Origin: Ignavibacteria bacterium
Lineage (GTDB): Bacteria; Bacteroidota; Ignavibacteria; Kapaibacteriales; UBA4661
Length of the DNA stretch: 12,354 nucleotides
Reading direction: 5' to 3'
NCBI GenBank assembly: GCA_013298375.1
Contig: JAAFHM010000098.1
Span: forward strand, 1-12,354
Shown: one piece after another, positions 1 through 6,425 of the stretch
How the letters are laid out: each line of letters begins with the position of its first letter
Position numbering within the stretch: the stretch's first letter is position 1
Made by a program: the position numbers and the translations under genes
Notes under the pieces: model-generated
Told to the model about the DNA's origin: nothing
Seen by the model: the letters and a program-made list of their open reading frames with translations, nothing else
The model's database searches: none

Positions 1-5
1 AACGG

Positions 6-30
6 AAAAAGAGATACTTTCGTCTCACCC
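6..30 (-). terminator. Possible intrinsic terminator after the response regulator
   Basis: Read on the minus strand, directly after the stop codon at 31-33, GAGA (26-23) can pair with TCTC (14-11). C22 can pair with G17 across a GAAA tetraloop, leaving a two-base bulge, and a run of five T follows (10-6). The stem is short and bulged, so it is weak. The position and the T-run are what suggest a terminator. Confidence 0.35.
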
Positions 31-696
31 TTACGACTTTCGCATTTTGATCATTGCCTCGGCACGGCTATGAACCTGAAGTTTGCGATAAATATTGTGA
101 ATATGTTTGCGCACGGTTTCGGCAGCCAAAAATATTTCGGCGGCAATTTCTTTGTATTGATACCCCCGAACAAGCAGTTGCAGAATTTGTTCTTCGCGGG
201 TCGTCAAGGCATATTCCTCTAACGTTGATGATGGTAGATCCAACGACCTTTCGCGCGGTAATGCAGGTGGGGTACGGAGAGTTTGCAAAACCTTCCGTGC
301 AATGCCGTCCGACATGGGCGAACCGCCCACCGCTATGTCAAGAATGCCCGCATAAATTTCCTCTGGCGGCGAGGTTTTGACAATGTAGCCATTTGCGCCC
401 GCTTGCAGTGCTTGAAAAATACTTTGGCTGTCTTCGTGAATTGTCAGCATCAGAACCTCAATATGCGGTGCGGTTTGTTGCAAAATTTTCACTGCCTCGA
501 CTCCCGTCATTCCGGGCAAATTGATGTCCATGAGAATAATGTCGGGCTTGAGCGGGACTGGGATATTGCTCAATGCCTCTTCAGCAGAAGAAAACATCCC
601 CAAACAAGCAATATCAGGCTTTGATGCCACAAGCCGTGCGATGGCACGGCGGTACTGCACGTGGTCTTCCACAACGACAATGCTTATCGGTTTCAT
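31..696 (-). CDS. LuxR/NarL-family two-component response regulator
   Basis: A 221-residue DNA-binding response regulator with a phosphoacceptor receiver domain (about residues 4-122) and a C-terminal LuxR-type helix-turn-helix (about 163-221). The acidic pair E10-D11, the phosphorylation site D57 in the string LMDINLPG, T85 and K107 are the expected receiver residues. The HTH shows the typical LTTREEQILQLLVRG opening followed by KEIA and TVRKHIHNIYRKL. Length and domain order match NarL/FixJ proteins. A histidine kinase should phosphorylate it, but none lies in the window; one may sit just beyond the left edge. The ATG at 696 begins directly with the first receiver strand, and no clear Shine-Dalgarno precedes it. 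Target genes cannot be told from the sequence. The next gene upstream on the same strand is 223 bases away, so this gene probably has its own promoter. Confidence 0.95.
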   Translation of the reverse strand: MKPISIVVVEDHVQYRRAIARLVASKPDIACLGMFSSAEEALSNIPVPLKPDIILMDINLPGMTGVEAVKILQQTAPHIEVLMLTIHEDSQSIFQALQAGANGYIVKTSPPEEIYAGILDIAVGGSPMSDGIARKVLQTLRTPPALPRERSLDLPSSTLEEYALTTREEQILQLLVRGYQYKEIAAEIFLAAETVRKHIHNIYRKLQVHSRAEAMIKMRKS

Positions 697-817
697 AATT
701 TTGTGGTGAAAAGTGATAAAGCAAAGAGAGTCGGAGCCGATAGTTCAAAAATGAAAACGAGATGTACACGCATTCTTGCACACTTCGACTGAGCAAATAC
801 GAAAATTGATACGGCTC

Positions 818-851
818 TCAACGTATAGTTGAACGCTACAAATCTATGCAA
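818..851 (-). promoter_or_regulatory. Candidate promoter with a dyad over its -10, upstream of the response regulator
   Basis: On the minus strand a TTGCAT (851-846) lies 18 bases before TATACG (827-822), a poor but possible sigma-70-like pair. The -10 sits inside a perfect dyad with 5-base arms, TCAAC and GTTGA, around a 5-base centre (818-832). It would give a leader of about 120 bases. Both matches are short, so this is only a candidate promoter or operator. Confidence 0.22.
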
Positions 852-919
852 CTCCCACTCCCCACACAATACCACATTCGTACCAATTTTGATGATCAAT
901 AGCAAGGAATCCCCAGCAA

Positions 920-3900
920 TTACCGCACAATATCGACACGTCCATACAACACTTCCTCTGCCGTGATAACACGCAGATAATACGCACCCGCAGCCAACGC
1001 CTGTACGTCAAGAGCTTCATCATGCACCAATCCCGTTTCCCTATCGCCCAGAGTACGCTGCTTTACCACGCGCCCCGCAGCATCACTGAGTTCCAGTATC
1101 ACGCTTGCCATCGCACTTTTCGCTGATAAAGCATAGCGAATCTGCACCAGATCCGATGAAGGATTCGGCGCAATGACAGTCACCAAGCCATTTCTGCGAG
1201 CAAAAAGTGGGCGAAATTGTATTGCTAGTGCTTCTGGTTCGCTCAGAATGCGAATATCGCTTGCCGGAGTAATGTTTCCATTGCTGCCAAGCCATTGCGT
1301 TGGCTGCACAATCCGAATGGTGTTCGAGGTCGTCGAGCCAAGTGTCGCCCGCACGAGGATTTCCGCCAAGAGCAGATTTTCCATGCTGGTCGTATCGGTG
1401 CGCTCGGCAAAAATGGTATAATTCGCGGTATTCGCTGGAACAACCGATGGCGATTCCATGCGGGCGCGAGGGGTGAGTGGCGAAATGCCGAGAACAGCTA
1501 GGTTGTTCGTATCAATCCGCACCGTTGCCCGCAGACTACGAAGAAAGCGCCCAATCAATCTCGGAGTCAGCAAACGTGAGCCTTTGAGCCAAAGTTGAAT
1601 ACGGGCGGAATCCCGCACACGGAGCGGCTGCTGCCCGATAAAGCGTAATTCCAGTGTCGTTTCTGCACCTGGAGGCAGCGCCAACACCACCACCGAACCG
1701 CGCACCGCAACACTTGCAGAGGTGGCAGCACTCACATTACGAATAGAATCCTCGACCGCGCCAAGCCGCGACGAATCAAGTTTGACAAATATTCTGCGCC
1801 CAAGCGTAGAATCGGGATTGGGCAAAAGCGTGAGCGCATTCGCCCAGACCGTTTGAGCGCTATCGCGGAGCAGAACGCCTTGCGGCACAGTCACTCGCAC
1901 AGGAGACCCCAGAAACCGTCCCCGAAGCGTGTAGGAGCGCACGGGTGAGGAATCGAAGTGAATAAGCGGCTCTCCGAAATCGGCGGAAGGTTGCGCAATT
2001 GCTGTAAGTTCGGGCTGTGGAATGACATTCCCCAGAACCCGCACGATTGCTCTTGTTTCGCCGCTCGTGTTGATGATAACCGAATCCAAACGCCGCAGTT
2101 GCGACGTGTTGAAGCGCACCGTGAAATTGCATCGGATATTGGCGCTGTTTGGCGTGAAGGTGAGCATGAGCCTGATGGAGCGTTGCCACGTATTGCTCAC
2201 GGTATCCAAAATTTCTACGCCATCCGGGGCGCTTATAAACAGAGGGTCGAGGAGGTCTTGCCCCGTCAAAACATACTGCTGCATTTGGACGGCATTGCCA
2301 AGCCGGAGCGTACCAAAATCCAAACTCCTCGGCTGAACAAAAAGTCTTGCGGGGTCTTGCACAATGGCGACTATTTCGATGGTTGCACTTGTTCCTGTGC
2401 TGGTGTGGTTGATGCGAGAAACCAGCGCCCCGCTTAGTCGGGAAGAATCAATCCGCACCGATATTGTCTGCGCGAGGCTTCCCAGCCTATCGGGCAATAG
2501 CGTCAGTGAGCGTACCCATGCTCCATTGGCGGGATTGAGAAACTGCACATCAGCAATGGAGTTGATAGTAACGGGTGAAAGCAAATTTCTGCCGACGAGG
2601 TTATATGTGCGCACGGGCGAAGCACCACCACGAGTAAACTGCCCGAAAGAAATCTGCGAATCGGCGGCTGTTTCCGAGGTGAGTAAAAGAGGGAATTTGG
2701 GTGCTTCCTCTATCACCCCCATCACCGCCGCACTTGCCTGGGCAATGCCGCTTTGCGCGGTAACGGCGCTGTTGATAGCAAATGGCTGTAGCGCGGAATG
2801 AAGGCGAATGCTAATGGTCGTTGTTTGAGCAAAAGGCGCGAGTGTTAAAATACTCACCCAAATGCGATTCACAGGGTCGAAAAGCAAGGTTCCGCGCGGC
2901 GCAAATATAGTTGTTTGCCCGGTAATATTTTTTCCCGTCAGCGTCAGTGTTTGTGCGGTCGAGCTTGCATCTTGGAGGACGCTGCCAAGATTGATGGTAG
3001 CGGTGCTAAAAGCAAGTTCCGGCGGCGGCGGCTCCAAAACTGTTCCCGTGACGACAACCGTGTGTTCAGCCGCACCTTGGCGAAACGTGATTGTGCCGTT
3101 TATCGTGCCAGAAATTGCGGAAAACAGGCGTGTTTGAATGAGTGTCGCCTGAAGCCCCGCAGGAATGCTGAGAGACGGCAGAAAAGCATCGCCAAAATTT
3201 GCTACTTCAATGCCCGAAGATGCCGTAATGGTGAGAGGTTGAGTCGAGGAGCCTTGGGCGACAAGCGAGATGGAACGTGCATTTCCCGCCACACCCGCTA
3301 CGGTGGTGTCGAGACGAATACTGTCGGTGCTGACGGCTAACTGTGCGTCAGAAAAATTTCCATTTGCCGTTCGCCACGTGCCGCCACCGTCTGTTCCGGC
3401 GATGAGATTTTCTCCGCTTTTTGTGAAGGATAATACGCGAAGGCTGGTTAAGCCCGTATTGACTGCCCGCCACGTATAGCCGTAGTCGGCAGAAACAAAC
3501 ACGCCCCCGCCAAGCGTTCCAGCAAAAATCTCAATTCTGTCTTGATACAGCGCCTCAATCTGCTGCCTAGGTAACCCAGCAGCCCGCCACGTCGCACCGT
3601 TATCGTTTGAACGAAAGATACCCGCATTTGTGCCAGCAAAAAGCACCGTTTCGTGGGGAGTGTAGGAACAAAATGAAAAAACCGTGCGAGCCGTGTTGGG
3701 AAGCCCGTTATTAGCAAAATCCCACGTCCTGCCGCCGTCCGCCGAGCGGATAATACCATCTTCCACCGTTCCTGCAACAATGACCGAGCCGACAACTTGA
3801 AGTGAGCGCACGTCGAGTTGCGTCAGAACACGCCACGAATTGCCATCGTCATCCGAAGAAAGCAGCCCGCGCTGTGTTCCCAAAAATAACCGTGAACCGA

Positions 3901-4303
3901 GTTGCGCCATTGCCCGCGCTTGGCGATTTGTTGGCTGCAAGCCTTGATTTGCTGCCGTCCAAGACTGCCCGTCATTGGTTGAACGGAAAACTCCACCGCC
4001 CCATGTTGTCGCAAAAAGAGCGCTGGATGTGCGAAAGAACGACGTTACTTCCTGTCCGCTCCATCCCTGCGTTTGCGTCCATGTATCACCAAGATTCGTT
4101 GAGAGAAAAACACCATCATTTGTTCCGGCGAGAAGCCGATTTCCTGTCGTGTGGAGGCAAATAATTTTTTGGTCGGAAATCATTCCTGCGGTTTTTTGCC
4201 AGACATAATCGGGCAAAGTTTGCGTATGGATAAAAGTGGGTATAGCAGCGAAAGTGATAGCAAAAACAATCATCCATCGCAAGGAGAACACGAGACGAGC
4301 CAT
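920..4303 (-). CDS. Large secreted beta-propeller/Ig-like repeat protein with T9SS sorting domain
   Basis: A 1127-residue exported protein. Residues 1 to about 28 form a signal peptide (a basic start, then a hydrophobic stretch). Residues about 30-315 hold seven BNR/YCF48-type motifs of the form DGxTW, with the tryptophan at 75, 115, 157, 194, 239, 278 and 310, which suggests a seven-bladed propeller. Residues about 320-872 are Ig-like modules. Four are clearly alike, with a G...W pair exactly 25 residues apart each time (G457/W482, G571/W596, G681/W706, G795/W820). Residues about 880-1035 are a further beta-rich region that I do not recognise. The end (about 1045-1127) resembles the type A T9SS sorting domain: PNPSSD, then LSDAAGRVV, LAAGAYYLRV and a basic terminus. 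The protein is therefore probably exported across the outer membrane by T9SS and anchored or released there. Ligand and function are unknown. The ATG at 4303 precedes the signal peptide and has no clear Shine-Dalgarno. Confidence 0.9.
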   Translation of the reverse strand: MARLVFSLRWMIVFAITFAAIPTFIHTQTLPDYVWQKTAGMISDQKIICLHTTGNRLLAGTNDGVFLSTNLGDTWTQTQGWSGQEVTSFFRTSSALFATTWGGGVFRSTNDGQSWTAANQGLQPTNRQARAMAQLGSRLFLGTQRGLLSSDDDGNSWRVLTQLDVRSLQVVGSVIVAGTVEDGIIRSADGGRTWDFANNGLPNTARTVFSFCSYTPHETVLFAGTNAGIFRSNDNGATWRAAGLPRQQIEALYQDRIEIFAGTLGGGVFVSADYGYTWRAVNTGLTSLRVLSFTKSGENLIAGTDGGGTWRTANGNFSDAQLAVSTDSIRLDTTVAGVAGNARSISLVAQGSSTQPLTITASSGIEVANFGDAFLPSLSIPAGLQATLIQTRLFSAISGTINGTITFRQGAAEHTVVVTGTVLEPPPPELAFSTATINLGSVLQDASSTAQTLTLTGKNITGQTTIFAPRGTLLFDPVNRIWVSILTLAPFAQTTTISIRLHSALQPFAINSAVTAQSGIAQASAAVMGVIEEAPKFPLLLTSETAADSQISFGQFTRGGASPVRTYNLVGRNLLSPVTINSIADVQFLNPANGAWVRSLTLLPDRLGSLAQTISVRIDSSRLSGALVSRINHTSTGTSATIEIVAIVQDPARLFVQPRSLDFGTLRLGNAVQMQQYVLTGQDLLDPLFISAPDGVEILDTVSNTWQRSIRLMLTFTPNSANIRCNFTVRFNTSQLRRLDSVIINTSGETRAIVRVLGNVIPQPELTAIAQPSADFGEPLIHFDSSPVRSYTLRGRFLGSPVRVTVPQGVLLRDSAQTVWANALTLLPNPDSTLGRRIFVKLDSSRLGAVEDSIRNVSAATSASVAVRGSVVVLALPPGAETTLELRFIGQQPLRVRDSARIQLWLKGSRLLTPRLIGRFLRSLRATVRIDTNNLAVLGISPLTPRARMESPSVVPANTANYTIFAERTDTTSMENLLLAEILVRATLGSTTSNTIRIVQPTQWLGSNGNITPASDIRILSEPEALAIQFRPLFARRNGLVTVIAPNPSSDLVQIRYALSAKSAMASVILELSDAAGRVVKQRTLGDRETGLVHDEALDVQALAAGAYYLRVITAEEVLYGRVDIVR
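1688..3022 (-). repeat. Tandem Ig-like protein modules inside the T9SS protein
   Basis: This stretch encodes residues 428-872, four consecutive modules spaced 114, 110 and 114 residues apart. Each has a strand ending in a conserved glycine (LTGKN, LVGRN, LTGQD, LRGRF), then a tryptophan exactly 25 residues later, a leucine-rich strand (SLTLLP, ALTLLP), and a closing strand ending in GxV or AIV. A more diverged copy seems to precede them (about 320-420). The repeats have diverged at the DNA level, so the duplication is old. Confidence 0.75.
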
Positions 4304-4350
4304 GATGAAGAGCAGATAATTTCAAAGGGAAAGAGTGCTTGCAAGGCTGC

Positions 4351-4379
4351 AATATAGCGCTTTTCAGGGGATTGAACAA
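4351..4379 (-). promoter_or_regulatory. Candidate sigma-70-like promoter for the T9SS protein gene
   Basis: On the minus strand, TTGTTC (4379-4374) is followed after exactly 17 bases by TATATT (4356-4351). The -10 matches the consensus at five of six positions, while the -35 keeps only TTG. The implied start near 4343 gives a leader of about 40 bases before the ATG at 4303. Promoters in Bacteroidota often differ from this consensus, so this remains a candidate. Confidence 0.38.
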
Positions 4380-4592
4380 GTTCTGTTGGGTGGCACTGAA
4401 AAACACTCATTAGGCAAGGTGTTGTAACTTTCTGCACGTTTCTCTGTTTTTTACTTTCGAGAGCGCAGAACAAACACGCGCACATTTCCCCAAATTATCG
4501 TCATTGTAGATTTTCGGAAACCTCCTCATTATGAAGCATTCGCGCCGCCGTTGACTATGTATCAGGATTATTGCTTTTGGAAATCCCCCAAG

Positions 4593-4628
4593 TATGCGTG
4601 AAAAGGGAACATGGTGAAATCACGCATA
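4593..4628 (+). repeat. 9-base inverted repeat in the leader of the lipoprotein gene
   Basis: TATGCGTGA (4593-4601) and TCACGCATA (4620-4628) are perfect reverse complements separated by 18 bases. A G-T wobble could extend the pair outward by one step. The repeat lies about 80 bases before the lipoprotein start. It could be an operator bound by a dimer or a hairpin in the mRNA leader. No T-run follows, so an intrinsic terminator is unlikely. Confidence 0.5.
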
Positions 4629-4696
4629 TCCCCACCAAACCCCAAAGGCATTTGAGCATAGACGGAATATGCAACTCCACACTTTTTTGTTCACTT

Positions 4697-4702
4697 GAAG
4701 GA
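4697..4702 (+). promoter_or_regulatory. Shine-Dalgarno fixing the lipoprotein start
   Basis: GAAGGA lies six bases before the ATG at 4709. It is the clearest ribosome binding site in the window. It supports 4709 over an in-frame TTG at 4571, which would put 46 extra residues in front of an otherwise good lipoprotein signal. Confidence 0.7.
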
Positions 4703-4708
4703 ACCGCT

Positions 4709-5713
4709 ATGAAAACCTTTTGGAATATGCAACGCGCTTTTTGCGCCGTTGCCCTCATCACCATTGCCGGAATCGGCGTAACAGCGTGCCAACAAGATAG
4801 CGTAATGTCGCCATTGGCAACGATGGATAATCTCAGCACCGCCTCAACAACCGATATTACCGCTCTTACCGGCAGCAGTAGTAGTGAAACATCATCCGAT
4901 TTCGACCCCGCAATGAATATTCTCGATCTGGCAGGCGGCAGCGAAACCCGCCCCGAAGCCATTGTGGAGATTTCCCGCCGTCCAATCTCACGCACCAGCA
5001 CAGAAACAGGCGCAGAAGCATCAGCACGATTCGACAGTACACTCGGCGTAACGGGTGTAAGCCTTGCAGTGTTAGGCACATCATACCAGTTTGTTCGCCC
5101 ACCAATGCGCCCACAAAATGGCAATGGCAGACCCGGCAACGGTGGCAATCCTTCGGGCGGTAATCCTCCGCCAAATGCACAGCGTCCGGCACGAATCGCT
5201 TCAACACTCTTTGTTTTTCCTGCGCCGCCCGCAACGTCAGCAACGACGCGCCCTACACTCATAATGTTGAACGATGCGAATGCTATTGCGACCGTCACTG
5301 TCGTTGGCTATACCTTTGCGGACAACAGGGTGGATATACCTGGCAAAATCACGCTAACATCGATGAAGGAGGGGGATGTTGTTTCACGCTCGGCAGCGCT
5401 GAACCTACGATGGAATCTGGCGGGAACATATACGAATGGGCGTGTAACGGTGCATAATGTTGCGGATTCCACTGCACTTGCAGGGAAATCGCGCCAAGAA
5501 GTTGCTCAAATTCTGCGGAATATGCCGAAACCCCTCAGCAAGAAGTTTTCCGTCGGGACAACAAGCATAGAATTTACAGCTGCTGAACTTGCTTCACTGC
5601 AAGCTGGTACGGTGGAGATTTCGGTTGGTGTTGTTAATGCAAAACGCACGAATAGTGACAAAGCCGTCTTGATTGCACATTCGAGAAACGGCATTCGTGT
5701 ACGGTTGCAATAA
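4709..5713 (+). CDS. Putative lipoprotein of unknown function
   Basis: A 334-residue protein with a lipoprotein signal peptide: a short basic start, a hydrophobic run (about residues 11-24), and the lipobox VTAC with the lipid-bearing cysteine at 27. After the cysteine comes a Ser/Thr-rich tether (about 28-70). Residues about 85-130 contain short beta-like segments, 132-160 are a Gly/Asn/Pro/Arg-rich linker, and about 162-334 form a second, beta-rich domain. I do not recognise either domain and assign no function. In Gram-negative bacteria such a protein is usually anchored to the outer membrane, and the sequence fits that. It is the only plus-strand gene here, with its own Shine-Dalgarno and a strong hairpin after the stop, so it is probably transcribed alone. 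The long disordered linker suggests a surface or periplasmic module held away from the membrane. Confidence 0.85.
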   Translation: MKTFWNMQRAFCAVALITIAGIGVTACQQDSVMSPLATMDNLSTASTTDITALTGSSSSETSSDFDPAMNILDLAGGSETRPEAIVEISRRPISRTSTETGAEASARFDSTLGVTGVSLAVLGTSYQFVRPPMRPQNGNGRPGNGGNPSGGNPPPNAQRPARIASTLFVFPAPPATSATTRPTLIMLNDANAIATVTVVGYTFADNRVDIPGKITLTSMKEGDVVSRSAALNLRWNLAGTYTNGRVTVHNVADSTALAGKSRQEVAQILRNMPKPLSKKFSVGTTSIEFTAAELASLQAGTVEISVGVVNAKRTNSDKAVLIAHSRNGIRVRLQ

Positions 5714-5737
5714 GAGAGCGGCGTTGCTGTCGGAACT

Positions 5738-5771
5738 CCCCATCGGGCGGCTTCTTTGCTGTCCGATGGGG
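5738..5771 (+). terminator. Strong hairpin terminator after the lipoprotein gene
   Basis: CCCCATCGG (5738-5746) pairs perfectly with CCGATGGGG (5763-5771). In RNA from the plus strand, the intervening GCGGC and GCTGT add five more pairs, two of them G-U, leaving a six-base loop (TTCTTT). GAA (5733-5735) and TTC (5772-5774) could add three outer pairs past a two-base bulge. The G-U pairs become A-C mismatches on the other strand, so the fold favours plus-strand RNA. It starts 24 bases after the stop codon. Only a short TT follows, so it is not a textbook intrinsic terminator, but termination or 3'-end protection is the likely role. Confidence 0.65.
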
Positions 5772-6071
5772 TTCTGCAATATGGTAGCTATGCGCATGAG
5801 TCTCAAGAACAATGCCATTACAAAGGCAATAACGTGAGTTGTGCCAAGGGTTCATCGGATCATAGAGCTTGATTGCGATGCTACCTATCAACAAATGTTG
5901 CACAATGTTGATTGTCAAAATTTAGATTCGGTAATGTACTCCCACATTCAATGCTAATGCTCCACCGTAAGGCTGACCTTGAATTTGCAAGGGAAACAGT
6001 GTACAATTCACATCCAATTTTAGCACAGAACTCAATGGTAACAATGCACCAATTATCGGTTGAAGTGACCA

Positions 6072-6320
6072 TTTGCGTTGATAGACTGGAATATCGCCCT
6101 GAATGAAGCACGGGTACTGAAATGAATGCAAATGCTGCCAACGCCGATGGTGCGTACTGTGAAGATACTCATAGACTTCAGGGCGATAATCACTGGGAAC
6201 AGAAACATGAAGAATGACCTCTTGAATCGTTGTTCTGCTCATCACTGTTTCAACACGATCCAGCGTAAAGGGCGTTTCCAATTGAAGCATTTGCGAGAAG
6301 AACTGTTTCGGACTCAGCAT
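6072..6320 (-). mobile_element. ISL3-family insertion sequence remnant (5' end of transposase)
   Basis: These bases encode the transposase-like residues 1-83. An ISL3 transposase is about 400 residues long, so some four fifths is missing. The left end of the element would lie upstream on the minus strand, between 6321 and about 6400. I could not identify terminal inverted repeats or target duplications, and no other piece of the element appears in the window. Confidence 0.55.
6089..6191. repeat. 15-base inverted repeat inside the IS remnant
   Basis: GAATATCGCCCTGAA (6089-6103) matches the reverse complement of 6177-6191 at 14 of 15 positions, the last 11 without a break. The arms are 73 bases apart. 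Both lie within the transposase-like coding stretch, near the join to the barrel sequence. Whether it marks a rearrangement or is a coincidence is unclear. Confidence 0.45.
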
Positions 6321-6425
6321 AACTGATATTCGTATTCAATGACTACTCTGTTTTCAAGCAATGTACCTTTTTTCCAACTGAAATCATCCAGAACCATATA
6401 ACCTCATTCGGCGGCATTTTCTTTT

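Larger units (their letters stand above)
4304..4708. other. Divergent intergenic region between the T9SS protein and the lipoprotein
   Basis: These 405 bases separate two genes transcribed away from each other, so both promoters should lie here. I find a reasonable minus-strand promoter (4351-4379), a 9-base inverted repeat (4593-4628) and a Shine-Dalgarno for the plus-strand gene (4697-4702). Short open frames in the region have no protein-like character. No plus-strand promoter is convincing. Confidence 0.7.
5922..6320 (-). pseudogene. Chimeric remnant: ISL3-like transposase N-terminus joined to an outer-membrane barrel C-terminus
   Basis: An open frame of 132 codons whose two halves belong to different families. 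Residues 1 to about 83 resemble the N-terminus of ISL3-family transposases, with the run LHSTHHRRWQHLHSFQYPCF followed by GDIPVY, the counterpart of the usual hDt..r.WRHLnFF.h..yLh..VPrv. The paired cysteines of the zinc finger are not visible, and the catalytic DDE region is absent. From about residue 84 the sequence changes to alternating strands ending GGALALNVGVHYRI, typical of the last strands of an outer-membrane beta-barrel. Neither half could work alone. The simplest reading is an IS insertion into or beside a barrel gene followed by a deletion that joined the two. The exact junction cannot be placed by eye. Confidence 0.6.

Noticed and set aside
889..899. TTGATgATCAA palindrome as a terminator for the T9SS protein gene
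   Set aside because: Five-base AT-rich arms around a single base cannot form a stable hairpin, and no T-run follows.
4551..4556. TTGACT as a -35 for the lipoprotein gene
   Set aside because: No acceptable -10 lies 15-19 bases downstream.
4571..4708. In-frame TTG extension of the lipoprotein gene
   Set aside because: It adds 46 residues before a good lipobox signal, while the ATG at 4709 has a clear Shine-Dalgarno.
5770..5776. GGTTCTG as a possible right end of the ISL3 remnant, mirroring CAGAACC near 6390
   Set aside because: Only seven bases match before the sequences diverge, which is too short to call terminal inverted repeats.
5634..5918. 94-codon minus-strand open frame across the lipoprotein 3' end
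   Set aside because: It runs antisense through the terminator hairpin and the lipoprotein gene. The stretch KLYDPMNPWHNSRYCLCNG looks protein-like, but I could not link it to any family.
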